A stretch of DNA of 64,000 nt, from the NCBI GenBank assembly GCA_963843275.1, contig CAWJJM010000012.1, forward strand, positions 124,001 through 188,000, written 5' to 3'. The stretch is from CAWJJM01 sp963843275. Lineage in GTDB: Bacteria > Acidobacteriota > Thermoanaerobaculia > Multivoradales > JBCCEF01. Below the pieces are notes generated by a model that did not search any database, was not told where the DNA came from, and saw nothing but the letters and a program-made list of their open reading frames with translations. Within the stretch, counting starts at the first letter, position 1, and the number at the start of each line of letters is the position of its first letter. This document shows positions 10,419-23,804 of this stretch, piece by piece. The position numbers and the translations under genes are program-made.

Positions 10419-11130
10419 GCCTGGCGCGGGGCGGAGCGCTGCGCCCGGTCGCCCCGGAGCGCCTCGCCTGGGGGAGGGCGGCCTGCTGCCGGTCGTGGTG
10501 CAGGAGGTGGCGAGCGGCGCGGTGCTGATGCTCGCCTGGGCCGACCGCGCGGCGCTCGACCGCACGCTGGCGACCGGCGAGGCGTGGTTCTGGAGCCGCT
10601 CGCGGCGCCGGCTGTGGCGCAAGGGCGAGACCTCGGGCCACACCCTCAGCGTGGTCGAGACCGCCACCGACTGCGACGGCGACGCGCTGCTCTACCGGGT
10701 GGACGCGGCCGGGCCGGCCTGCCACCGCGACACCCGGAGCTGCTTCGAGGCCTCCGGCGATGCCGCCGGGCCCCGTCTCGAGCTGGGCTGGCTGTGGGAG
10801 GTGGTGGCGGCGCGCGCCGACGCCGACCCCGCGGCGAGCTACACGGCTCGCCTGCTCGCCGCCGGCGTCGACCGCATGGCGCGCAAGGTGGGGGAGGAGG
10901 CCACCGAGGTGGTGATCGCCGGCCTGCGGGCCGCCGCGGCGGGCGCCGGCCCGGAAGCCGCCGCGGCGCTCGCCGGGGAGGCCGCCGACCTGCTCTACCA
11001 CCTGCTGGTCCTGCTCGCCGGCGCCGGCGTGGCGCCGGAGACGGTGGCGGCGGAGCTGCGCCGCCGCCACGCCCGCCCGGCGACGCCCGCCACCCCGAAG
11101 CCGGAAGGCGCGGAGGGCGGCGATGGCTGA
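10415..11130 (+). CDS. hisIE: Bifunctional PR-AMP cyclohydrolase / PR-ATP pyrophosphohydrolase
   Basis: Second and third steps of histidine synthesis in one protein of about 238 residues. The HisI half has VLMLAWADRAAL, FWSRSRRRLWRKGETSGH and DCDGDALLYRV...GPACH (Zn-binding Cys/His). The HisE half has a MazG-like helix pair with RMARKVGEEATEVVIA and EAADLLYHLLVLLA. GTG 10415 overlaps the hisF stop; a break near 10470 affects only the variable N-terminus. It is followed, with an 8-base overlap, by trpE, so there is no room for a terminator or promoter between the his and trp blocks. Confidence 0.9.
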
Positions 11131-12582
11131 GCGCGCCCGCGTCGTCCCGCACGTCCGCGAGCTGCTCGCCGACACCCTGACGCCGCTGGCCGTCTACCGC
11201 CGGCTGGCGGCGCTGTCGCCGGTGCGCTTCCTGCTCGAGAGCGTCACCGGCGGCGAGCGGGTCTCCCGCTACAGCTTCCTCGGCGCCGCCCCGCGCGAGA
11301 TCTACCGCCTCCACCCCGACCGCCTCGAGGTCGAGCGGCCGGCCGCCGCCGGCGCCGCGGCCGCCGGCGAGACGCTGCCCGGCCCGCCGCTCGCCGCCCT
11401 GCGCCGCGTCCTCGCGGGGGCGGTCGCGGAGCCCGGGCCGGCGCCCTTCACCGGCGGCTTCGTGGGCTGGTTCGGCTATGACCTGGCGCGGCTGGTCGAG
11501 CGCCTGCCGGCGCGGCCCCCGGACCCGTTCGGGCTGCCGGTCGCCGTGCTCGGCCGCTTCGACACCGTGGTGGTGTTCGACCACGCGCAGCAGCGCGTGC
11601 TGGCGGTGTCGAACGAGGTCGAGGGCGAGGTGGACCGGGGCGCCGCCGAGGCGCGGCTGGCCGAGCTGGTGGCGGTGCTGACCGACGCCGGGCGCGGCGC
11701 CGGCGCGGTGCCGATGCCGGCGCGGCCGCCGGGCGGGCCGCGGGTGCCGGCGGCCGAGTGCGCGCTCGACGGCCCGGCCTTCCGCCGCGCCGTCGCCACG
11801 GCGCGCGAGCACATCGCCGCCGGGGACATCTTCCAGGTCGTCCTGGCGCGCCGCTTCCGCCTGCCGCGCCGGGTGCCGCCCCTGGGGCTGTACCGGGCGG
11901 TCCGGCGGGTCAACCCGTCCCCCTACATGGTGTTGTTCGAGGAGCCCGACGCGGCGCTGGTCGGGGCCTCGCCCGAGATGCTGGTCAAGAAGGCGGGCGA
12001 CCGAGTCTTCACCCGGCCGATCGCCGGCACCCGGCCGCGCGGGACCGACGCCGCGGCCGACCGGCGTCTCGCCGAGGAGCTGCTCGCCGATCCCAAGGAG
12101 CGCGCCGAGCACGTGATGCTGGTCGACCTGGGGCGCAACGACCTCGGCCGGGTGGCGGCGCCGGGGACCGTCGAGGTGGCGAGCTTCCTCGAGGTGGAGC
12201 GCTACAGTCACGTGATGCACCTGGTGTCGTCGGTGGAGGCGGAGCTGGCCGAGGGTCGCGACGCCCTCGACGCGCTGCTCGCCTGCTTCCCGGCCGGCAC
12301 CGTCTCGGGGGCGCCGAAGATCCGCGCCATGGAGATCATCGACGCGCTCGAGCCGGAGGCGCGCGGTCCCTACGCGGGCGCGGTCGGCTACCTCTCCTAC
12401 TCCGGGGACCTCGACACCTGCATCACCATCCGCACCCTGGTGGTGGGGCGGGAGGAGACCACGGTCACCGCCGGCGCGGGGATCGTGGCCGACTCCGACC
12501 CCGAGCGCGAGGAGCGCGAGACGGAGCACAAGGCGGCCGCCCTGCTCGCCGCCGCCGGGCTCGCCGAGGAGCTGGAGACGCC

Positions 12583-12586
<4 letters not shown>
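11123..12586 (+). CDS. trpE: Anthranilate synthase component I
   Basis: Converts chorismate and NH3 to anthranilate. 487 residues, full length, intact frame. Motifs are LLESVTGGERVSRYSFLG (the feedback-site ESV...S region), GDIFQVVLARRF, NPSPYM, GASPEMLV, PIAGTRPRG, DLGRNDLGRVA, HVMHLVSSVE, FPAGTVSGAPKIRAMEII and GAVGYLSYSGDLDTCITIRT. The N-terminal Trp-binding elements suggest normal feedback inhibition. ATG 11123 lies 8 bases inside the end of hisIE; the stop overlaps trpG by four bases, consistent with 1:1 synthesis. Confidence 0.95.
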
Positions 12587-14176
<1,590 letters not shown>

Positions 14177-14180
<4 letters not shown>

Positions 14181-14974
14181 GCGTCCCCGACGTCCTCGAG
14201 CGCATCGCCGCCTCCCGCCGGGAGCGCTACGCCGGGCGGCCGGCGCCGTACCTGGCGGAGCGCGCCGCGCCGCTGAGCGCCGGCGAGAACCCCCTCCTCG
14301 CCGCCCTGGCCCGCCATCCCCGGCACGAGGCGGCGGTGATCGCGGAGGTCAAGATGGGGTCGCCGCGGCTCGGTTCGCTGAGCGGCCGGGTCGATCCGCT
14401 GTCGCAGGCGGAGACCTACGCCGAGGTGGGCGCGGCGGCGCTCTCGGTGGTCGTCGAGCCCGACTTCTTCGACGGCTCCTACGGCCTGCTCGCGGCCTGC
14501 GCGGCGGCCTCCGGCCTGCCGGCCCTGGCCAAGGACTTCCTGGTCCACCCGGCGCAGCTCGCCGAGGCGGCCGAGCACGGCGCGGCGGCGGTGCTGCTGG
14601 TGGCCGCCCTCTACCCGGCGGACGAGCTCGGGCGCTGGGCGCGGTGGGCGCGGGCCCTCGGCCTGGCGCCGCTGGTCGAGCTCCACGACGCGGCGGACGC
14701 CGCCAAGCTCGCCGGCGCCCCCTGGGAGCTCGTCGGGGTCAACAACCGCGACCTGCGCACCTTCGACGTCGACCTGGGCCGCTCGCTCGAGCTGGTCGGG
14801 CGGCTGCCGGCCGGCGCCCTCAAGGTGGCCGAGAGCGGCATCGCCACCGGCGCCGACGTGGCGCGGCTGGCGGCCGGCGGCTTCGACGCCTTCCTGGTCG
14901 GCGAGGCGCTGCTGCTCGACCTCGAGCCGGCGGCGCGGCTGGGCGAGCTGATCGCCGCGGGAGGGCGGCGGTGA
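14177..14974 (+). CDS. trpC: Indole-3-glycerol phosphate synthase
   Basis: Barrel enzyme closing the indole ring from CdRP. 265 residues, ATG overlapping the trpD stop. Motifs are VIAEVKMGSPRLG (substrate-binding Lys and S-P; the usual KRASPS is altered to KMGSPR), LAKDFLVHPAQL, VELHDAAD, VGVNNRDLRTF and KVAESGIATGADV with DAFLVGEALL. Intact frame. The changed residues around the first Lys are unusual, but the catalytic Lys and the second-barrel motifs are in place. Confidence 0.92.
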
Positions 14975-15654
14975 GCGGGCTCCCGCGGGTCAAGGTCTGC
15001 GGCGTGACCCGGCCGGCCGACGCCGCCCTCGCCGTCGAGCTCGGCGCCGAGCTGGTGGGGGTGAACTTCCACCCGCCGAGCCCGCGCGCGGTGAGCCCGC
15101 GGCGCGCCGCCGCCATCGCGCGCGCCGTGCGCGGCAGGGCGGCGCTGGTGGGCGTCTTCGTGCGCCGCCCCCGCGCCGAGGTGGAGGAGATCGCCGCCGC
15201 CGCCGGCCTCGACCTGCTCCAGTTCCACGGCGACGAGGCGCCCGAGGAGCTGGCGCCGTTCGCCGGCCGCGCGGTGAAGGTGGTACGGCTGGCGCCGGGA
15301 CCGGCCGCCGCGCCGGCCGAGCTGGCGGCCGCGATCGCCGGCTACCCGGCCGCCTGGGGCTTCCTCTTCGACGTGCGCCATGACACCCTCTTCGGCGGCA
15401 CCGGGCGGAGCTGGAGCTGGTCGGCGCTGGCGCCGCTGGCCGGTGGCGACCCCCGGCCGCGGCTGGTGGCCGGCGGCGTCGGGCCCGGCAACGTGCGCCG
15501 CGCCCTGGCCGAGAGCCGGGCGGACGGCGTCGACGTCTGCTCGGGCGTGGAGTCGGCGCCGGGGATCAAGGACCCGGATCTTCTCGAACGGCTGTTTTCG
15601 GAGCTACGGACCGACGTGGAGGACACTGATGGCGAAAGCCGCCGCCGCGCCTGA
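14971..15654 (+). CDS. trpF: Phosphoribosylanthranilate isomerase
   Basis: Amadori isomerisation PRA to CdRP; 227 residues. KVCGVTRPADAALA carries the catalytic Cys. GVNFHPPSPRAVSP, LVGVFV, LLQFHGDE, a short FLFDVRHDTLFGGTG (catalytic Asp and phosphate loop), LVAGGVGPGNV and GVDVCSGVESAPGIKD complete the barrel. GTG 14971 overlaps the trpC stop. The C-terminal tail overlaps the start of trpB by 26 bases. Its presence means HisA need not be bifunctional. Confidence 0.94.
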   Translation: MSGLPRVKVCGVTRPADAALAVELGAELVGVNFHPPSPRAVSPRRAAAIARAVRGRAALVGVFVRRPRAEVEEIAAAAGLDLLQFHGDEAPEELAPFAGRAVKVVRLAPGPAAAPAELAAAIAGYPAAWGFLFDVRHDTLFGGTGRSWSWSALAPLAGGDPRPRLVAGGVGPGNVRRALAESRADGVDVCSGVESAPGIKDPDLLERLFSELRTDVEDTDGESRRRA

Positions 15655-16870
15655 CGCCGCCGGCTACTTCGGCCCCTACGGCGGGCGCTTCGTCCCCGAG
15701 ACGCTGGTGGCGCCGGTCGAGGAGCTGGCCCGCGCCTACGACAAGGCGCGCGCCGACCGCTCCTTCCGCAAGCGGCTGGCGGAGCTGCTGGCGGACTACG
15801 CCGGGCGCCCGACGCCGCTCTACTTCGCGGCGCGCCTGAGCGAGCGGCTGGGCGGCGCCGAGGTGTGGCTCAAGCGCGAGGACCTGCTGCACACCGGCGC
15901 CCACAAGATCAACAACGCGCTGGGCCAGGCGCTGCTCGCCCGGCGGATGGGCAAGCGGCCGCGTGGTGGCCGAGACCGGGGCCGGCCAGCACGGCGTCGC
16001 CACCGCCACGGCCGCGGCGCTGCTCGGCCTCGAGGCCACCGTCTACATGGGCGCCGAGGACATGCGCCGCCAGCGCCCCAACGTCGAGCGCATGCGACTG
16101 CTCGGCGCCGAGGTGGTGGAGGTCGACGCCGGCTCGCGGACGCTCAAGGACGCGATCAACGAGGCGCTGCGCGACTGGGTGACCAACGTCCGCACCACCC
16201 ACTACGTGCTCGGCTCGGTGCTCGGCCCCGACCCCTACCCGCGCATGGTGCGCGACTTCCAGCGCGTCATCGGCGACGAGGCGCGGCGCCAGCTGCGCAA
16301 GAAGGCGGGGCGCAAGCTCCCCGACCTGGTGGTGGCCTGCGTCGGCGGCGGCTCGAACTCGCTGGGCATCTTCAGCGCCTTCCTCGACGAGCCGCGGGTG
16401 CGGCTGATCGGCGTCGAGGCGGGGGGCGGGGCAGCGCCCTCGGCGAGCACGCGGCGCGCTTCGCCGGCGGCAGCCTGGGCATCCTGCACGGCACCCGCAC
16501 CTGGGTGCTGCAGGACGACGACGGGCAGATCGCCGCCACCCACTCGGTGTCGGCGGGGCTCGACTACCCGGCGGTCGGCCCCGAGCACGCCCAGCTCCAC
16601 GACGCCGGCCGGGTGGAGTTCACCTCGGTGGACGACGCCCAGGCGGTGGCGGCCTTCCACCTGCTGGCCGAGACCGAGGGCATCCTGCCGGCGCTGGAGA
16701 GCGCCCACGCCATCGCCGAGGTGGTGCGGCACGCGCCGCGGCTGCCGGCCGGCAAGCTGGTGCTGGTCAACCTCTCCGGCCGCGGCGACAAGGACCTCGA
16801 GTCGGTGCTGGCCTGGGACGCCGAGCACCCGCGGGAGACGCCGCAGGACGGCGCGGAGGCGGGGCGGTGA
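15629..16870 (+). CDS. trpB: Tryptophan synthase beta chain (two indels)
   Basis: PLP enzyme condensing indole with serine. About 413 residues, standard TrpB1 length. YFGPYGGRFVPETL, HTGAHKINNALGQALLA (PLP Lys), VAETGAGQHGVATATAAALLGL, YMGAEDMRRQRPNVERM, CVGGGSNSLGIFSAF (phosphate loop), HSVSAGLDYPAVGPEHA and LVNLSGRGDKDL are all present. Breaks occur near 15955 (an extra C before cgc-gtg-gtg-gcc) and near 16430 (one base short in a G run). They compensate each other in frame, so the gene ends in its original frame. Confidence 0.92.
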   Translation: MAKAAAAPDAAGYFGPYGGRFVPETLVAPVEELARAYDKARADRSFRKRLAELLADYAGRPTPLYFAARLSERLGGAEVWLKREDLLHTGAHKINNALGQALLARRMGKRPRGGRDRGRPARRRHRHGRGAARPRGHRLHGRRGHAPPAPQRRAHATARRRGGGGRRRLADAQGRDQRGAARLGDQRPHHPLRARLGARPRPLPAHGARLPARHRRRGAAPAAQEGGAQAPRPGGGLRRRRLELAGHLQRLPRRAAGAADRRRGGGRGSALGEHAARFAGGSLGILHGTRTWVLQDDDGQIAATHSVSAGLDYPAVGPEHAQLHDAGRVEFTSVDDAQAVAAFHLLAETEGILPALESAHAIAEVVRHAPRLPAGKLVLVNLSGRGDKDLESVLAWDAEHPRETPQDGAEAGR

Positions 16871-17691
16871 GCGCGCTCGACGACGCCTTCGCGCGCTGCC
16901 GCGACGAGGGGCGCGCCGCCTTCGTGCCCTTCCTGATGGCCGGCGACCCCGACCTCGACGCCACCGGCGACCTGCTCGCCGCCCTGGCCGCGGGGGGCGC
17001 CGACGTCCTCGAGCTCGGCGTCCCGTTCTCCGACCCGATCGCCGACGGGCCGGTCAACCAGCGGGCGGCGACGCGGGCGCTGGCCGCCGGGGCCCGCCTG
17101 TCGGGGATCTTCGACCTGGTGGCGCGCCAACGCGAGCGGCTGGACGTGCCGGTGGTGCTGTTCACCTACTACAACCCGGTCCACCGGCGCGGCGTCGAGC
17201 GCTTCGCCGAGCAGGCGGCGTCGTCGGGGGTCGACGGCGTCCTCTGCGTCGACCTGCCCCCCGAGGAGGCGGCCGACGACTACCTGCCGGCGATGCGGGC
17301 GCAGGGGCTCGACACGGTCTTCCTGCTCGCCCCCACCTCGACCCGCGAGCGCATGGCCCGGGTCTCGGCGGTGTCGACCGGCTTCGTCTACTACGTCTCG
17401 CGCACCGGGGTCACCGGCGAGCGCGCCAGCCTGCCCGAGGAGCTGGTGCGCGAGGTCAAGAAGGTGGGCAAGCGGGTGGCGGCGCCGCTGGCGGTCGGCT
17501 TCGGCATCTCCTCGCCGCGCCAGGTGGCCGAGGTAGGGCGCATCGCGGACGGCGTGGTGGTGGGCAGCGCGCTGGTGCGCCTGGTCGAGGAGCACGGCGC
17601 GGCGGCGGCGCCCCGGGTGGAGGCGCGGGTGCGGGAGATGGTCCTGGCGCTCCACGAGGGCGGCCGGCGGCGCGGCTGGTTCGGCGGATGA
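16867..17691 (+). CDS. trpA: Tryptophan synthase alpha chain
   Basis: Releases indole from indole-3-glycerol phosphate for TrpB. 274 residues, intact. VPFLMAGDPDLDAT, LELGVPFSDPIADGPVNQRAATRAL (catalytic Glu), DGVLCVDLPPEEA (catalytic Asp), LAPTSTRERM, YYVSRTGVTG and VGFGISSPRQV are the family motifs. GTG 16867 overlaps trpB. The stop overlaps the ATG of the next gene, so the esterase downstream belongs to the same transcript. Confidence 0.95.
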   Translation: MSALDDAFARCRDEGRAAFVPFLMAGDPDLDATGDLLAALAAGGADVLELGVPFSDPIADGPVNQRAATRALAAGARLSGIFDLVARQRERLDVPVVLFTYYNPVHRRGVERFAEQAASSGVDGVLCVDLPPEEAADDYLPAMRAQGLDTVFLLAPTSTRERMARVSAVSTGFVYYVSRTGVTGERASLPEELVREVKKVGKRVAAPLAVGFGISSPRQVAEVGRIADGVVVGSALVRLVEEHGAAAAPRVEARVREMVLALHEGGRRRGWFGG

Positions 17692-18345
17692 CGGCGGCGA
17701 GCCGCTCGCTGGCCACCACGGTGCATGGCACCTACCTGGTGGAGGCCCCGGCCGGCGCGCCGCGCGCCGCGCTGGTCGGCTTCCACGGCTACGGCGAGAC
17801 CGCCGCGGACCACCTCGAGGCGCTGCGCCGCATCCCCGGCGCCGACCGCTGGCTGCTCGCCGCGCGTCCAGGCGCTCCACCCCTTCTACCGCCGCGACGG
17901 CCGGGTCGTCGCCTCGTGGATGACGAAGTTCGACCGCGAGCACGCCCTGGCCGACAACCGCCGCTACGCCGTCGCCGTGCTGGCGGCGCTCGCGGCGGAG
18001 TTCCCCGGCGTCGAGCGCTGGGCGCTGGCCGGCTTCTCCCAGGGCGTGGCGATGGCCTACCGGGCGGCGGCCGGGGCGCCGCGCCCGCCGGCCGCCCTGG
18101 TGGTGCTGGCCGGCGACGTGCCGCCCGACGTCGCCGCCGACGGCGCCGCCTCCCTGCCGCCGGTCCTGGTGGCCCGCGGCAGCGAGGACGCCTGGTACGA
18201 CGCGGCGAAGATGGACGCCGACCTCGTCACCCTGGCCGCCGCCGGCGTCGCCGCCGAGCCCTTCACCTTCGCCGGCGGCCACGAGTGGCACCCCGAGATG
18301 CTGGCCCGCGCGGGGGAGTTCCTGCGCCGCCGGTTCGAAGGCTGA
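17688..18345 (+). CDS. Phospholipase/carboxylesterase-type alpha/beta hydrolase
   Basis: Last gene of the supercluster, ATG overlapping the trpA stop. About 218 residues. The N-terminus has ALVGFHGYGETAADHL (oxyanion-hole HGYG). A frameshift near 17865 leads to ALHPFYRRDG, then WALAGFSQGVAMAY (nucleophile Ser in GFSQG), a catalytic Asp in ARGSEDAWY and His in GGHEWH. This matches the abhydrolase_2 (carboxylesterase/phospholipase) family. No enzymatic link to Trp or His synthesis is evident. It may be a passenger, or a repair or housekeeping esterase. Confidence 0.82.
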
Positions 18346-18404
18346 AGCCGGAGCCGGCGGGCGATCGGGCCGCAGCCCCTGCGGAGCGCCGGAGGAGGGC
18401 CGGC

Positions 18405-18422
18405 GCCGCCCGATCGGGCGGC
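18405..18422. terminator. Palindrome after the supercluster, possible terminator
   Basis: A perfect 18-base palindrome, GCCGCCCGATCGGGCGGC, sits 60 bases after the esterase stop. The arms of a larger imperfect stem (gccgcagcc / ggctgcggg) flank it. No T tract follows, so intrinsic termination would be weak. It is offered only as the likely end structure of the supercluster transcript. Confidence 0.35.
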
Positions 18423-18572
18423 GGCTGCGGGCCGCGGCGGAGACACGGCCTCCCCGGCGGACCTCGTGCTACGGTCGGGAGAAGAAACCGAGTCGAGAAG
18501 GGTACCGCGGTGGTCGGTCGGGGGCCGGGCAGCGGCCGTGCCGTGGACCCGTGCGGCGGCAGGGAGGACCCG

Positions 18573-19478
18573 ATGAGACCACTCCAGGACCGGCAACTGG
18601 CCTGGCCCGCCCTTCTCCTGGCGGCGGCGGCCGTCGTGACGGCGGCACCGGCGCTCGCCGGGAAGGCGTTCAACTGCCAGATGGCGGCCGCCCCCGAGCC
18701 GGGGATCGTCCTCCGCGTCGACGGGGGGGCGCCGCGCGCGACCTACCGCGTCGACGGCGTGGGCGAGGCTGCCGCGTTCCTGCGCGTGCCGGTCGACCTG
18801 ACGACCGACGGGTCGGGCAGCGGCACGGCGCGGGTCGAGGCGCTGTGCCAGGCGCGGGGCGCCGGTCGCGTGCGGTTGACGCTCGGGGCGCGCGGGGAGG
18901 AGCCGCTGACCTGCGAGCTGTGTCTCGCGTGCGACGGCATCGGCACCCTGCCGACCGAGGTCGCCTGTTTCGCCGCGGGGTCGCCGGGCGGCCCGGGAGC
19001 GGGCGACTGCGTCGAGCTGCGGGAGGTCTCCGAGGAGGAGCCCCCGGCGCAATGCCCCCCCGGCTACCTGGTCAAGGGAATGGGCTGCCGGGGCCGCTAC
19101 TGCGACGACAAGCGGCTCACCTGCTGCCGCTACCGCGCCGGGGAGAGCGAGGCGCCCGAGTGCCGGCCGGGGCCCTACGACGTCTCCGAGGAGCCGCCGC
19201 ACGACCGCTTCCGCAGCGACAGCGGGTTTCTCTGCGGCGTCGGCTGCTCCGGGCGGTACTGCGACGCGGTGCGTCCGTGGATCGCGGACGACCCGATCCT
19301 CGTCAACAGCGGACGCTGCTACGAGACCCCCTTCATCTCCGAGGAGCCGCCCGATCTCTACCGCCGGTGCCGCGGTGAGGACTGGTGGGTGGCCGGGCTG
19401 CGGTGCAAGGGCCGCTACTGCGACGCCCTCGCGTTGGTCTGTTGCGCGGCGCAGGGCGCCACGGTCGTCGACCACTGA
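18573..19478 (+). CDS. Secreted Cys-rich protein with three GRYCD repeats
   Basis: 301 residues with a good SD (AGGGAGG at 18561). A signal peptide is clear: a charged start, then WPALLLAAAAVVTAAPALAG. The first 140 residues contain a beta-rich Cys-containing region with CELCLACDG. The last 150 residues hold three copies, about 52 residues apart, of a module built as S-E-E-P-P, then C..G, then G.(G/R)C.GRYCD; the first and third end in a CC pair (LTCC, LVCC), which the middle copy (AVRPW) lacks. GRYCD occurs near residues 174, 227 and 279. Conserved Cys pairs suggest disulphide-bonded extracellular domains. I do not recognise the family firmly; short C-x-GRYCD-type modules occur in secreted proteins of several bacteria. 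It is not overlapped by, nor obviously linked to, its neighbours. Confidence 0.8.
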   Translation: MRPLQDRQLAWPALLLAAAAVVTAAPALAGKAFNCQMAAAPEPGIVLRVDGGAPRATYRVDGVGEAAAFLRVPVDLTTDGSGSGTARVEALCQARGAGRVRLTLGARGEEPLTCELCLACDGIGTLPTEVACFAAGSPGGPGAGDCVELREVSEEEPPAQCPPGYLVKGMGCRGRYCDDKRLTCCRYRAGESEAPECRPGPYDVSEEPPHDRFRSDSGFLCGVGCSGRYCDAVRPWIADDPILVNSGRCYETPFISEEPPDLYRRCRGEDWWVAGLRCKGRYCDALALVCCAAQGATVVDH

Positions 19479-19505
19479 GGGCCCCGGCGCGCGCCGGGCC
19501 GCCGC

Positions 19506-20898
19506 CTACAACAGCCGCCCGCGCAGCAGCACGGCGGCGACCGAGAAGTAGATCACCAGGCCGGTGACGTCGACCAGGGTGGCGACGAAGGGGGCCGACG
19601 AGGTGGCGGGGTCGGCGCCGAGGCGGCGCAGCACCAGGGGGAGCATCGAGCCCGAGAGGGTGCCCCAGACGACCACCCCGACCAGCGCCAGGCCGACGGT
19701 GACGGCGACCCACGGCCAGTGCGGGCCGTAGGTGTGGAAGATCTGCTCCCAGACCGCCACCCGCACCACGCCGATCGTCGCCCAGGATGCCGCCCAGGGC
19801 CAGCCCGGAGAGCACCTCGCGGCGCATCACCCGCCACCAGTCGCCCAGCCGCAGCTCGCCGACCGCCAGGGCGCGGATGATCAGCGTCGCCGCCTGCGAG
19901 CCGCTGTTGCCGCCGCTCGAGATGATCAGCGGCACGAACAGCGCCAGCACCACCGCCTGCCGGATCTCGTTCTCGAAGTGGCCCATCGCCGAGGCGGTCA
20001 GCATCTCGCCGAGGAACAGCACCACCAGCCACTTGGCCCGCTTCTGCACCAGGGTGGCGAGCGGGGTCGCCAGGTAGGGGTCCTCGAGCGCCTCGCTGCC
20101 GCCGATCTTGTGGATGTCCTCGGTGGCCTCCTCCTCGGCGACGTCGAGCACGTCGTCGATGGTGACGATGCCGAGCAGCACCCCGGCGCCGTCGGTGACC
20201 GGCAGCGCCACCCGGTCGTAGTCGCGGAAGACGCCGACCGCGGTCTCCTGGTCGTCGCGCGCCGCCAGCGCCACGAAGCGGCGGTCCATCAGGTCGCCGA
20301 CGACGGTGTCGGGATCGGCCAGCAGCAGCTCGCGCAGGCGCAGGTCGTCGAGCAGGTGCCAGCCGGCGTCGACCACGTAGAGGACGTTGAGGGTCTCGCT
20401 GTCCTTGCCGTAGCGGCGGATGTGGTCGAGCGCCTGGCGCGCCGTCCACTCCGGGCGCACCGCCACGTAGTCGGTGGTCATCAGCCGCCCGACCGAGTCC
20501 TCGGGGTAGCCGAGCAGGGTGACCGCGACGCGGCGCTCGCGCGGCGACAGCAGGCCGAGAAGACGCTGGGCGGCCGGCCCCGGGAGCTCCTCGAGCAGGG
20601 CGGTGCGCTCGTCCGGCGAGAGGTCGTTGAGCAGGACGGCCAGGCGGCCGCCCTCGTCGGCCATGGCGTCGACGATCGCCTTCTGCTTGTCGCGCGACAG
20701 GTACTCGAAGACGTCGGTCGCCGGCTCCTGCGGCAGCAGGCGGAAGGCCACCGCGTCGTCGGCGGCGGGCAGCTCGTCGATGAGGGCCGCCACCTCCTGG
20801 ACCGGCAGCCCGGTCAGCAGGCGGCGCAGGCCGCGCAGATCGCGGGCCTCGATCATCTCCTCGACGAGGGGCAGGGTGGGGTTGGGGGTCTCGGGCAC
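19506..20898 (-). CDS. mgtE: Magnesium transporter MgtE (one indel)
   Basis: About 464 residues from GTG 20898, preceded by GAGGAGGTGG. The N-terminal cytosolic superhelical MgtE_N domain (residues 10-115; LPAADDAVAFRLLP, LSPDERTALLEELPG) is followed by two CBS domains (DSVGRLMTTDYVAV; VALPVTDGAGVLLGIVTIDDVLDV) and five C-terminal membrane helices. These include LIISSGGNSGSQAATLIIRALA, the Mg-selective pore motif, and GDWWRVMRREVLSGLALGG. A frameshift near 19780 separates the last two helices, which continue in another frame as VAVTVGLALVGVVVWGTLSGSMLPLVLRRLGADPATSS. Mg2+ channel/transporter in the inner membrane gated by cytosolic Mg2+. Confidence 0.92.
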
Positions 20899-20966
20899 GG
20901 TCCACCTCCTCGGGCGGCGTCGGGCTCCCGGCGCGGCCCCGCCGCCGCGCGCGGGCGGGAACGGGG

Positions 20967-23309
<2,343 letters not shown>

Positions 23310-23413
23310 GGCCGCGGCAGTCTAGCAGCGCGCCCTGTGGAAAACTGGCTCGTTCCTTGAAAGGGAATCCCCTCCGTGCGGCCGTCGCTGCGCACACTGG
23401 AGCTGTACCGCCG

Positions 23414-23749
23414 ATGTCGAGCCCGCCGAGCCATCCCCTCGCCCGCCGGTTCCCGCGGGTGCGGCGCGTGCGCCCCGTGGTCGCCTACGGCGAGGCGGGG
23501 GAGACCGTCTGCCGCTATCTCCGCCTCGAGGAGGTGGGGCAGGGCGGTGCGCTGCTGCGCTGCGAGAGCGAGCTCTCCGAGGGCTCGGAGGTCGACCTCG
23601 AGATCTGTCTGGCGGGCGGCGTCATCCGTGTCCGCTCCCGGGTCCTCTACTGCCAACCGGCGGAGGACGGCGCCTTCACCGTGGGGGTCGAGTTCCTCGA
23701 GCTCGCCCCGGGCTCCGAGGAGCTGCTGGCGGAGCTCGTCCTGGTGTGA
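23414..23749 (+). CDS. PilZ-domain protein
   Basis: 111 residues from ATG 23414; a TTG at 23357 in the same frame would add 19 residues without family support. A basic ARRFPRVRRVRPVV segment gives the RxxxR part of the c-di-GMP site. The barrel continues with VGQGGALLRCESELSEGSEVDLEICL, IRVRSRVLYCQ and FTVGVEFLEL. The canonical D/NxSxxG is replaced by EEVGQGG, so c-di-GMP binding may be weak or absent. Single-domain PilZ proteins act as diffusible receptors. No neighbouring partner is evident. Confidence 0.72.
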   Translation: MSSPPSHPLARRFPRVRRVRPVVAYGEAGETVCRYLRLEEVGQGGALLRCESELSEGSEVDLEICLAGGVIRVRSRVLYCQPAEDGAFTVGVEFLELAPGSEELLAELVLV

Positions 23750-23762
23750 TCCCGGCGGGGGC

Positions 23763-23791
23763 TTGCGCCGCCGCGGGAATCGTGCTAGAAA
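23763..23791 (+). promoter_or_regulatory. Promoter of the arg leader-argCBD operon
   Basis: TTGCGC (23763-23768), 17 bases, then TAGAAA (23786-23791). The start point would fall near 23798, only about seven bases before the leader-peptide ATG at 23805, so the leader message would have almost no 5' UTR and no SD. Confidence 0.55.
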
Positions 23792-23804
23792 CTCGCCCTT
23801 CACC

